Positions 1-7,004 of a stretch of DNA of 64,000 nt are shown piece after piece. Within the stretch, counting starts at the first letter, position 1. Each line of letters opens with the position of its first letter. A program made the translations under genes and the position numbers. The notes beneath the pieces were generated by a model. The model saw nothing but the letters and a program-made list of their open reading frames with translations, did no database searches and was not told where the DNA came from. This DNA is from Micavibrio sp. UBA6147 (GTDB lineage: Bacteria > Pseudomonadota > Alphaproteobacteria > Micavibrionales > UBA1664), in assembly GCA_002423185.1 (NCBI GenBank), contig DIUX01000004.1:124001-188000 (forward strand), read 5' to 3'.

Positions 1-93
1 TTGCTTTGATCCGATGGTGATCTGAATGAAAATAGCCACCAAGACCGCCATAAAAAATCCGCCGGTGATGATGAGAAGTGTTTGTCTTTTCAT
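1..93 (-). CDS. cpaB: Flp pilus assembly protein CpaB (N-terminal fragment)
   Basis: Only the first 31 codons are inside the window; the gene runs off the left edge. The visible residues form a short basic start (MKRQ) followed by a hydrophobic segment of about 20 residues, which is the usual N-terminal membrane anchor of CpaB/RcpC proteins. CpaB proteins are thought to work in the periplasm with the secretin CpaC during Flp pilus assembly. The assignment rests mainly on context: the gene lies 37 bp downstream of cpaA and follows flp on the same strand, the standard flp-cpaA-cpaB order. The body of the protein cannot be checked here. Confidence 0.6.
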   Translation of the reverse strand, partial: MKRQTLLIITGGFFMAVLVAIFIQITIGSKQ

Positions 94-130
94 GGTTTTG
101 GTTCCTGTATCGTTTGGTTTCTATCGGTTT

Positions 131-655
131 TTATAGAAACGGTGTGTATCCAAGGGCGACAAAGGCGGCGGCGGCACCCGCCGCAATGGCGATGCCATAG
201 GGCAAAGCGTTTTCACCGCGGTGCAGACGTTCCAGCCATCCGTTCTCAGGGCGCAGCCCCGCCGGAATTGCCGGATAAAAGCCAGTCGTTTTGTTCGCCT
301 TACGAAAGGCCAGCGCAGCCAGAGCCAGAAAAAATCCTGTGACGCTCATGACCAGCATAAAAATAGGCAGACCCTCAAGCCCGACCCATAAGGCCAAGGC
401 CGAGGCCATTTTTGCATCGCCCGCGCCAAGGGTGCGCGTGGCAAACATGATGGCGGTCAGGACAAATATAATACCGCCCGCAATGATGTGCGGAGCAAGG
501 CTTGTGATCAATGTGTCCGGCGCAAGGCTTGCCAAGGCAAAACCGCCCAGCATCACGAGAATAAACGGATTGGGCAGGCGCATTTGCCGAAAATCATACA
601 CGGCCGCAAGGACGGCGGTGATGAGGGTGAGGCTGGCGAGTGCCGTAAAAATCAT
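131..655 (-). CDS. cpaA: Prepilin peptidase CpaA (A24 family, TadV-like)
   Basis: A 174-residue polytopic membrane aspartyl protease that cleaves the leader of Flp prepilin and TadE-like pseudopilins at the inner membrane. Two catalytic aspartates are visible: D21 in the motif YDFRQMRLPN, just after the first hydrophobic segment, and D80 in GAGDAK, the GxGD signature of type IV prepilin peptidases. The protein lacks the N-terminal methyltransferase domain, as expected for the short CpaA/TadV branch. It lies between flp (upstream) and cpaB (downstream), so the three probably form one operon, although a strong stem-loop separates flp from cpaA and may lower cpaA expression. Confidence 0.9.
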   Translation of the reverse strand: MIFTALASLTLITAVLAAVYDFRQMRLPNPFILVMLGGFALASLAPDTLITSLAPHIIAGGIIFVLTAIMFATRTLGAGDAKMASALALWVGLEGLPIFMLVMSVTGFFLALAALAFRKANKTTGFYPAIPAGLRPENGWLERLHRGENALPYGIAIAAGAAAAFVALGYTPFL

Positions 656-731
656 GGGTTTATCTGCCTTGTATTTTTGGTGTCTGGTGCCGGTTTCGTC
701 ACTATTTGATGTTGGTGTTTTTTAAGCAGAA

Positions 732-760
732 CGGCTCGGGGAAGGGGGTTCCCCGAGCCG
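732..760 (-). terminator. Stem-loop between flp and cpaA
   Basis: A perfect 10-bp GC-rich inverted repeat (CGGCTCGGGG / CCCCGAGCCG) with a 9-nt loop lies 24 bp after the flp stop codon and about 80 bp before cpaA. On the minus strand it is followed by TTCTGCTT and not by a clean U-run, so it may be a leaky terminator or an mRNA-stabilising hairpin. Either would give more pilin than peptidase from one promoter. The structure is seen directly; the effect on expression is inferred. Confidence 0.55.
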
Positions 761-784
761 TGTCTTGCGTCGTGCGACGAAACT

Positions 785-970
785 TTATTCTGGGCGCTCG
801 CCGAGTTTTGTGGACATGTCGGAGAACAGGGTTGTGAGATCTTCACCAAAGGTGAACACGACGACGGAAATCGCCACTGCAATCCCTGCTGCGATCAAAC
901 CGTACTCGATGGCTGTCGCGCCTTTTTCCTGTGAAAAATATGCTTGTGTTTGAGAGATAAATTTTAACAT
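785..970 (-). CDS. flp: Flp/Fap-type pilin subunit
   Basis: A 61-residue prepilin. It has a short charged leader ending at G17, then ATAIEYGLIAAG, which matches the Flp processing site (cleavage before A18, with the conserved E22-Y23 pair), and a single hydrophobic helix to about residue 40. The C-terminal tail (LFSDMSTKLGERPE) is short and polar. The mature pilin would be about 44 residues. The start is supported by GGAGTG six bases upstream of the ATG. It is the first gene of the flp-cpaA-cpaB block. A long AT-rich region with inverted repeats lies upstream and probably holds its promoter. Confidence 0.92.
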   Translation of the reverse strand: MLKFISQTQAYFSQEKGATAIEYGLIAAGIAVAISVVVFTFGEDLTTLFSDMSTKLGERPE

Positions 971-1075
971 TGCCGCACTCCATTTGTTTTTTGGTTACTG
1001 TTTGTTTCGGTGTTCAGTTTTTTGGAATTTTGAAACCGTCTGCCGATACCTTCAGAATATCGAATGTTTATTAAC

Positions 1076-1130
1076 GATGTCTTAAAATTGACATCTTTTA
1101 CTTTAATTATCGTTTATATTTAAAGTAAAA
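1076..1130. promoter_or_regulatory. Two adjacent inverted repeats upstream of flp
   Basis: GATGTC-N8-GACATC (1076-1095) is directly followed by an 11-bp perfect inverted repeat TTTTACTTTAA (1096-1106) / TTAAAGTAAAA (1120-1130). They lie 106-160 bp upstream of the flp start codon. Such tandem palindromes fit a regulator-binding region, but in AT-rich DNA palindromes also arise by chance. No known regulator is implied. Confidence 0.35.
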
Positions 1131-1173
1131 ATAGGCATTAATTGTATTAGTATTTATCTTTACTTCATTTAAA

Positions 1174-1289
1174 TTTTACATAAAATTTTAATGACTTTGG
1201 GTTAAAAATAAAGATAATTTGTGTTTTTTATTAACTAATTGAAAAATATATGAAATTAGTTCCGCGAAAGATTTTAAAATTTTACATAA
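1174..1289 (-). promoter_or_regulatory. Two copies of the TTATGTAAAA motif upstream of flp
   Basis: On the minus strand, reading towards flp, TTATGTAAAA occurs at 1174-1183 and again at 1280-1289. Both sit in AT-rich DNA, and the first forms part of a near-palindrome (AAATTTTACATAAAATTTTA). The same decamer in the same orientation relative to the downstream gene occurs upstream of the genes at 29642 and 48353. The repetition is observed; a shared regulator or an unusual promoter element is inferred. Confidence 0.4.
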
Positions 1290-1752
1290 TATTTTTATTT
1301 ATTTGATGTTTATTTGTGATAATTATGGGCTAATTTTGCGCTAAATGCTTTTTCGCTCTTATGAGGCCATGAAAAAATAATGATATGTGCTGTTATTTTT
1401 ATAAAACTGGGGCTTTGGGGCAGGGCGGCGGGGCGGTTATTGCAAAGATTTTTGCATTAAGCGCGAAAATATTTTGTGATTTTAAGGAGAGATTTTCATT
1501 TAAAGCGGGTTTTTAAAGCGGGTTTTGGGGAGGGGCGCGAATGAGGCGCTGGAATAATGATTGGGAATGAGGGGACGAAGAGTGGTGGCGCGGAATGGTA
1601 GCTGGGAATGGTGGCTGGAAGAGATGGTTGGGAATGAGGACTGGAATTGGGGCGGATATGGAAACATATCGCTTGCCTTGGGGGCGGGAATTGGCTAAAA
1701 GTCCGGCAGAGTATAATAAATTTTCATATAAATAATTAGGGAGAACAAGATC

Positions 1753-2070
1753 ATGAAAAAAACTATGCGTAATTTGGCTGTGCCTTTTGCTCTTATGGCG
1801 TCTATGCCGGTGGCTTTGGCGGCGGCGGTTCCTGTGCCTGAGGCTGATTGCTCGGTGACGGTACGGGTTTTTGAAGAAAGAACCCTGTGCTCATATCAGT
1901 ATAATCTGGACGGAATGCCCGGGGTTACGTTGACAATGAAAGCCCAATTTGATGGCGCTGATGTCAATTTGTGCGGCGAATTCTTCGGTGCGATGGAGTC
2001 TCAAGGCGGTGTTTGCAAGGGGTCGAGCCCATCCAGCCCGTTTGGCGGCGATATTCGGTTTCGCCCGTAA
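1753..2070 (+). CDS. Small secreted cysteine-containing protein of unknown function
   Basis: A 105-residue protein that I cannot assign to a family. Residues 1-24 form a clear Sec signal peptide (MKKTMRN, a hydrophobic core, then ALAAA). The mature part of about 80 residues holds four cysteines (C33, C46, C74, C88), enough for two disulfides, and a glycine/serine-rich C terminus. The start is backed by GGGAGA seven or so bases upstream of the ATG. It lies alone on the plus strand between two minus-strand Tad blocks and converges on the TadG-like gene. A role on the cell surface or with pili is possible but rests only on position. Confidence 0.7.
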   Translation: MKKTMRNLAVPFALMASMPVALAAAVPVPEADCSVTVRVFEERTLCSYQYNLDGMPGVTLTMKAQFDGADVNLCGEFFGAMESQGGVCKGSSPSSPFGGDIRFRP

Positions 2071-2112
2071 GGCGGCAAGCCTGCCGGTCTGTCTGCTCTG
2101 TCGGCTGGCGCC

Positions 2113-3663
2113 TTAGCGGGATATGTGAAGGTTGCTCAGTTCGCGGCTGATTTGCTCGAACGTGCTGATGAGCTGTTGCTGGGTCGGGGCGTCGTAATAT
2201 TGGTCGGGCGTGGTGGCGCAGCGCCGGAAAAAATCCTTCGTATTCGCGTCCACACCTGAATCAAAGGTGATGGTATAGACCGAGATGTCCATGTCTTTCA
2301 TCGCTTCGCAGGTTTCCTCCATCCGTTCATTGAGGTCGGAGGCGCGGATATTGTGGTCGGCGGTGGGGCCATAAGCCGTGTAATATTGGTGCATGGTATT
2401 GACGCCATCGGTCATCATGATGACGACTTTTTTCCATTCACGGTCGTCCCATGCGGCGGCTTCCTGGAACGGATATTCCGGTGAAATCACCCGCCAACCC
2501 CAGCTCAGCCCGTAATTCCCCAGCGTCCAGCCGTCGGCGGTCATTGAGGAGATGGTGTTCGTGAGATAGGCGCGGTTGCTGGTGAGCGGCACAACGGCAG
2601 CGTTCGGGCAGATATAGTTGGGGGCGTTATTGGCGGTGATGACGCCGCGTCTGGTGCGGTAATCGCAAACGGGGCTGTCGTTATCTGCATCGCGGCAATA
2701 ACGGTACATATCCCACGGGCCTTCATGGTCTTCGGTGTCGAGCGGGTAGGAATGGGCGAGAACGCAGCCATGCCATTGGCTGCTGTTGGATGGATTATAG
2801 CTGCGGTTATGGGGGTTATTGACGAAGGGTTCGTCATAATAACTGTTGTCCGGATTGCGACCAAGGCCGTAGGAGCCGACATTGACGGATGTGGAGTATG
2901 GCACAAGGCCGATTTTGACGGCTTCGTCGGTGGAGGCAGCATCAAACAAGATGGTGACGAAGTTTTGCGCGGCGGTGCGGAGGGTGCCGATATTGTTATT
3001 GGTGGACATGGAGCTGGTGTTATCCAGCACCAGCACGACTTCGACGCCGCGAACCTCGCGCTTGACTTCGGTTTCGACATAGACGGGAATGGAGTCTTTG
3101 CCGAATATGCGCATGAAACCTGTTTTGGCGGTTGTTTCGGCGCTGGCGAACAAAACATCGTTGCTCAGGGTCATGGTGACGGTGTCGGGCCGTTCATAGG
3201 AGCCGTTTTCGTAGTTTTTCTCAATATAGCGGGTCAGGCGGTCATAGAGGGCGTCTTCATTGCCCGATGAGCCGGCAGTGGCAAGGGCGGCGGCGTCGAG
3301 CGCCTGCGCCAGACGTTTTTTGACAAGATAAGCATTGGATAAATCCACCGCCATACCCGCCGCCGCGATGATGAGGGGCAAGGTGACGGCAAAGGACACG
3401 GCGGTGACGCCGCGCTGGTCAAAGCGGTAGCAAGCACAGAGGGCGCGCAAGGCGTGAAACTGGCGCTGAGCGAATGCGGTGAATGCGGAGCCAAGAAGGC
3501 GTAGGCCGTTGATTGAGCCGTGCAATGCGGCGGATGCGCGGTTCGATGCACGGTTCAGTGCGTGCTTCAGTGCGGTGCTTATCGCAGCACTAACGGTGGC
3601 GCTGGCGGTGGAGCTGGCAGCGCGGGCAGGTTTTGAGCCTGATTTGGGAGCGGAGTGGGTCAT
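2113..3663 (-). CDS. tadG: TadG-like pilus protein with von Willebrand factor A domain
   Basis: A 516-residue protein of the Tad pseudopilin/adhesin type. Residues 1-75 are an unusual Ala/Ser/Arg-rich cytoplasmic extension. Residues 80-125 hold the TadE/TadG signature: FDQRGVTAVSFAVTLPLI, a membrane helix, then VDLSNAYLVKKRLAQALDAA. A VWA domain begins near residue 207 (VEVVLVLDNTSSMS) with a MIDAS-type motif D214-x-T216-x-S218, and a second conserved block (KKVVIMMTDGVN) lies near residue 410. It is the last gene of a three-gene minus-strand operon. Its ATG overlaps the stop of the upstream tadE-like gene by one base, indicating coupled translation. TadG proteins are thought to act outside the inner membrane in pilus assembly or adhesion. 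Confidence 0.85.
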   Translation of the reverse strand: MTHSAPKSGSKPARAASSTASATVSAAISTALKHALNRASNRASAALHGSINGLRLLGSAFTAFAQRQFHALRALCACYRFDQRGVTAVSFAVTLPLIIAAAGMAVDLSNAYLVKKRLAQALDAAALATAGSSGNEDALYDRLTRYIEKNYENGSYERPDTVTMTLSNDVLFASAETTAKTGFMRIFGKDSIPVYVETEVKREVRGVEVVLVLDNTSSMSTNNNIGTLRTAAQNFVTILFDAASTDEAVKIGLVPYSTSVNVGSYGLGRNPDNSYYDEPFVNNPHNRSYNPSNSSQWHGCVLAHSYPLDTEDHEGPWDMYRYCRDADNDSPVCDYRTRRGVITANNAPNYICPNAAVVPLTSNRAYLTNTISSMTADGWTLGNYGLSWGWRVISPEYPFQEAAAWDDREWKKVVIMMTDGVNTMHQYYTAYGPTADHNIRASDLNERMEETCEAMKDMDISVYTITFDSGVDANTKDFFRRCATTPDQYYDAPTQQQLISTFEQISRELSNLHISR

Positions 3664-4256
3664 TATATCATGTCCTCGTGACGGATGACGGAGGTTTTGC
3701 GGCCACGCAGGAAGGAGACTTCCTGCATTTTAATATCATTGAAAAGCATTTTGTAAAAAAACGGGGTGTAGGCATAGGTCGCCGTGACGGCGAGAACGCC
3801 CTCACCCTCCAGCCCTAGGCCAGTGGCTTGGCTCGGGATGTTGGCATTGGCGTTCATGCCTTCCGTTTCGCGCCATAAGACTGTCGGATCGTCGTCTTCA
3901 TTGAACAGGATGCTGGCGATGTCGATGCCGAATTCGGCGCGGTCGTAGGGATCAACGGCGAGCTTGGCGGCCTCGATGGCGTCTTGGATGTCGGCGTCAC
4001 TCACCGCCGGCTTGCGGGCGAGAAGGTCGGCGGCGATGTGACAAGCAGACACGACTTTTTGATTGAGAATAATGGCGTGCCCAAGGTCATACAGGCCGAA
4101 CACCATCGATACCATGATGGGGAACAGCATCACGGCCTCAAGCGCCGCCAACCCTTCATCATCGCGGCGATAGCGGGTGAGGGCGCGGCGGATGCTGGTT
4201 GTGAGTTTGGCGTGTGCTGCGCCTTTATTTATGTCGTTGTTTATGGTGTGTGTCAT
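3663..4256 (-). CDS. tadE: TadE-like pseudopilin (second copy)
   Basis: A 197-residue protein with the TadE-like segment EGLAALEAVMLFPIMVSMV. This is a prepilin-like hydrophobic helix preceded by basic residues and followed by an extracytoplasmic domain. I chose the ATG at 4254-4256 (MTHTINND) and not an in-frame start at 4304. It sits just after the stop of the upstream gene and has GAAGGG about ten bases before it; the longer version would overlap the upstream gene by about 44 bases. TadE proteins are processed by the prepilin peptidase and are needed for Flp pilus formation. It lies between the other TadE-like gene and tadG. Confidence 0.8.
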   Translation of the reverse strand: MTHTINNDINKGAAHAKLTTSIRRALTRYRRDDEGLAALEAVMLFPIMVSMVFGLYDLGHAIILNQKVVSACHIAADLLARKPAVSDADIQDAIEAAKLAVDPYDRAEFGIDIASILFNEDDDPTVLWRETEGMNANANIPSQATGLGLEGEGVLAVTATYAYTPFFYKMLFNDIKMQEVSFLRGRKTSVIRHEDMI

Positions 4257-4260
4257 GGTT

Positions 4261-4836
4261 TTATAGCCCTTCATCGAAGGCATAGGGTTCGTTGCGGATG
4301 ACAATGGTGGACATGAATAATTTCTTGTTGTCCGGTGTGTCGGAGAGCAAGGGCGCGAAGATCGGCGTTTTGATCGGGTAGCGATAGGAGGCGCGGATCA
4401 AGGTGACGGTGTTTTGTTCGCCCGCATCAAAGGGGCGGGGCTGCATATCGCCATCATCGTTAATGACGGGGGCGACGGCGGAGGCGCCTTGGAAACCTTC
4501 TTCACCCAAATTGACAACTTCGTACGTGATGTCGGCGCAGGCCATGAGGGCGGATACGTGGTCGCATAGGGCTTGTTCAAAGGCGGCCTCGGGGTCGGCG
4601 GCGGCCTGAATTTGACCGGTGCGCACCAAACGTCCCGCATCCGCCGTGCCGCCATGCAACACCGCGCCCGCCGCAAACATCAATCCCATCTCAATCAAGC
4701 CGATCAACATAAACATAAACGGGATGGCAACGAGCGAAAACTCAACCGCTGTCGCACCCGTTTCATCATGGGCGAAGTGGTTTATTGCGCGGCGATTGCG
4801 CGGGTTTTTGTGTGGTTTTGCGACTATATGGTTCAC
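4261..4836 (-). CDS. tadE: TadE-like pseudopilin (first copy)
   Basis: A 191-residue protein, first gene of the tadE-tadE-tadG operon. The TadE signature is clear at residues 25-55: DETGATAVEFSLVAIPFMF, then a hydrophobic helix and EMGLMF. The remainder is a predicted periplasmic domain with two cysteines near residues 90 and 99. The reading frame starts with GTG at 4834-4836, with GAGAG eight bases upstream; there is no ATG near the N terminus. Its function should be as a minor or pseudopilin of the Tad machinery. The gap upstream (4837-5146) contains no gene on this strand, so the operon promoter should be there. Confidence 0.85.
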   Translation of the reverse strand: MNHIVAKPHKNPRNRRAINHFAHDETGATAVEFSLVAIPFMFMLIGLIEMGLMFAAGAVLHGGTADAGRLVRTGQIQAAADPEAAFEQALCDHVSALMACADITYEVVNLGEEGFQGASAVAPVINDDGDMQPRPFDAGEQNTVTLIRASYRYPIKTPIFAPLLSDTPDNKKLFMSTIVIRNEPYAFDEGL

Positions 4837-5146
4837 GTATGACTCTCTGTTGACTCTTTAGTCTGTGCAAAATAAAGCCTAAAAAACAAAAAACGTATGA
4901 CCGCGCACGAGGCCTTCGGTTGGGCTGTTATCCCGTGTAATACAGGAAAGGAGCCGTTCCGGCGGCGCGTGCATGGAGCATACGTTTCAAAATTCCATCT
5001 TCATTATGACAAAAGATGAATAATAAGTCTTTAAAAATGCCTAAAATCAATCCAATATTTGATGCAAATGCGGGGTATTGCTTGGTTTTCGGCGGAATGA
5101 TCCGTGAAGCATATGCGCATAAAGTAACCATATGAGGCGAAAGAAG
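4837..5146. other. Intergenic region between the Tad operon and rhodanese gene
   Basis: About 310 bp separating divergently transcribed genes. It must hold promoters for the minus-strand Tad operon and for the plus-strand rhodanese gene. I see AT-rich stretches but no convincing -35/-10 pair, RNA gene or repeat. Confidence 0.5.
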
Positions 5147-5458
5147 ATGACGGATATTGATGCGGTGACATTGCGGTCGTGGATGGAGCAAGGGGATGTC
5201 TTGGTCGTGGATGTGCGCGAACGGGCGGAATATGATGAGGCGCATATAGAAGGCGTGCATTTTATGCCCCTTTCGGCGTTTAATCCCCATCACTTGCCGG
5301 ATGCGCAGGGGCGCAAGGTGATCTTTCAATGCCGATCCGGCGGGCGCAGCGAGCAAGCGCGGCAAGTCTATGATGCGTTTTACCCCGATGTCGAAAATTA
5401 TAATTTCCAAGGCGGGATTTTGGCGTGGATGGAGCATGGTTTTCCCGTTATTGCCTAA
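5147..5458 (+). CDS. Single-domain rhodanese (sulfurtransferase)
   Basis: A 103-residue protein spanning one rhodanese domain. The substrate/entry motif VDVRERAEYDEAHIEG is followed by the active-site loop QCRSGGRS with the sulfur-carrying cysteine C62. Proteins of this type move sulfane sulfur (thiosulfate or persulfide) in the cytoplasm. I chose the ATG at 5147 because GAGG lies nine bases upstream; an in-frame ATG at 5132 has no such site. There is no signal peptide. A weak stem-loop (GGGGCA/TGCCCC, 5481-5501) follows the stop. The gene stands alone between the Tad and polysaccharide loci, so its specific partner is unknown. Confidence 0.85.
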   Translation: MTDIDAVTLRSWMEQGDVLVVDVRERAEYDEAHIEGVHFMPLSAFNPHHLPDAQGRKVIFQCRSGGRSEQARQVYDAFYPDVENYNFQGGILAWMEHGFPVIA

Positions 5459-5658
5459 GGCGTGACTTGTTGCGCGTTGCGGGGCACTGCGGGATTGCCC
5501 CTTAAGGTGCGGATTTATAAGGCCTCTGTCTTGTGATTAGGGGCAAATCGGATTATATTAGCCATGTTTTTTATGCGTGAGTCGCAAGCGCAGGTCGTTG
5601 CGTTGTCTTTGGCGGCGAGGGGTCTTCTCATGGGTCTTCACTAGGATGCAGGGTTTCA

Positions 5659-6939
5659 ATGTCTGAAAAAATTGCCGTGATCGGCCTTGGTTATGTCGGG
5701 TTGCCTTTGGCTGTGGCCTTGGCGCGCGTCTATGACAATGTGGTCGGATTCGATATTTCATCAAGCCGCGTGGCACAGCTTAATCGCAACGAAGATGTAA
5801 CGCTGGAAGTGTCTGAAAAAGAGCTGGCGGAGTCCAAGCTCACCATCAGCGGCGATAAAAAAGACCTGCACGGTACAACGATGTTTATCGTGACGGTGCC
5901 GACCCCGATTGATGAAAACCGTCAGCCCGATTTAAGCCCGATCCGCAGCGCCTGTAAAATGATGGCGCCGTATTTGGGGCAGGGAACGATTGTTGTTTTT
6001 GAATCCACCGTGTACCCCGGCGTGACCGAGGAAATATGCGGGCCGCTCTTGGAATGGGAATCCGGCCTTTCATGCGGGCGGGATTTCTTTTTGGGCTATT
6101 CGCCGGAACGCATTAACCCCGGGGACAAGGTCAACCGCCTTGAAACCATCACAAAAGTCGTGGCGGGGCAAGACGAACCGACCTTGAAACGCATCATTGC
6201 CGTGTACGGGGCGATCATTCAGGCGGGGCTTCATGTGGCCTCCAGCATCCGCGTCGCCGAAGCCGCCAAGGTGATTGAAAATACCCAGCGTGATGTGAAT
6301 ATCGCCTTGGTCAATGAATTGGCGATTATTTTTGAACGGATGGGAATCCGTACGCTTGACGTGCTGGAGGCGGCGGGAACGAAGTGGAATTTCCTCCCCT
6401 TCCGCCCCGGCCTTGTGGGCGGGCATTGCATCAGTGTTGATCCGTATTACCTGTCGTCTAAGGCTGAGATGATGGGGTATCACCCGCAATTGATTTTAGC
6501 GAGCCGCCGCGTCAATGACTCGATGGGCCCGCGCGTGGCGGAAAAACTGATTAAAATGCTTGTACAGGCGGGCAAGGCGCCGAAGGCGGCGCGGGTGGCG
6601 ATTTTGGGCGTGACGTTTAAGGAAGACGTGCCGGATTTGCGCAACAGCCGCGTGCCGGACATCGTTGAAACCCTTCGTGAATATGGGGTTGAAGTGATGA
6701 TTTTTGACCCGCTGGCGAACCCTGCGGACGTGAAGCACGAATATAACCTCGCCCTCGCGCATCCCAAGGATATGAAGGATCTGGACGCCGTGATCTATGC
6801 CGTCCAGCATGAGGCGTTTCGCAAGAACTTTGATCAAGACATCATCCAAAACATGAAAAAAGGCGCGGTTCTTATTGATATTAAGTCCGTTTTGACGCCG
6901 GAAGATGTGCGCGAAGACATCGTGTATTGGAGTTTGTAA
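5659..6939 (+). CDS. wbpA: UDP-N-acetylglucosamine 6-dehydrogenase (WbpA/TviB-like)
   Basis: A 426-residue nucleotide-sugar dehydrogenase that should oxidise UDP-GlcNAc (or UDP-GalNAc) at C6 with two NAD+ to give the uronic acid. It has an N-terminal Rossmann fold (VIGLGYVGLPLA, residues 7-18), the central dimerisation domain and a C-terminal UDP-binding domain. The catalytic cysteine is C257 in GGHCISVDPYY. Length matches the family. It begins the polysaccharide locus and is followed by WbpB/D- and WbpE-like genes, which makes UDP-GlcNAc the likely substrate: the set reproduces the front of the UDP-GlcNAc(3NAc)A pathway. The sugar specificity is inferred from context and not from residues. 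Confidence 0.88.
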   Translation: MSEKIAVIGLGYVGLPLAVALARVYDNVVGFDISSSRVAQLNRNEDVTLEVSEKELAESKLTISGDKKDLHGTTMFIVTVPTPIDENRQPDLSPIRSACKMMAPYLGQGTIVVFESTVYPGVTEEICGPLLEWESGLSCGRDFFLGYSPERINPGDKVNRLETITKVVAGQDEPTLKRIIAVYGAIIQAGLHVASSIRVAEAAKVIENTQRDVNIALVNELAIIFERMGIRTLDVLEAAGTKWNFLPFRPGLVGGHCISVDPYYLSSKAEMMGYHPQLILASRRVNDSMGPRVAEKLIKMLVQAGKAPKAARVAILGVTFKEDVPDLRNSRVPDIVETLREYGVEVMIFDPLANPADVKHEYNLALAHPKDMKDLDAVIYAVQHEAFRKNFDQDIIQNMKKGAVLIDIKSVLTPEDVREDIVYWSL

Positions 6940-7004
6940 GGCGGGGCTGTGCCTGAAGACAGGCATGGGCGCGGGGTTCGATTGAAAGAAAGATAGGATT
7001 TATC

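Larger units (their letters stand above)
971..1752. other. Long AT-rich then G-rich intergenic region
   Basis: About 780 bp without a credible gene. From roughly 1020 to 1390 the sequence is strongly AT-rich and contains inverted repeats and two TTATGTAAAA motifs (reported separately). From about 1400 to 1680 composition flips to G-rich on the plus strand. The word TGGGAATG occurs at 1562-1569, 1603-1610 and 1629-1636, and a direct repeat TTTAAAGCGGGTTTT occurs twice near 1499-1527. It separates the divergent flp block and the small secreted protein gene, so it should carry promoters for both. I see no RNA gene in it. Confidence 0.6.
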
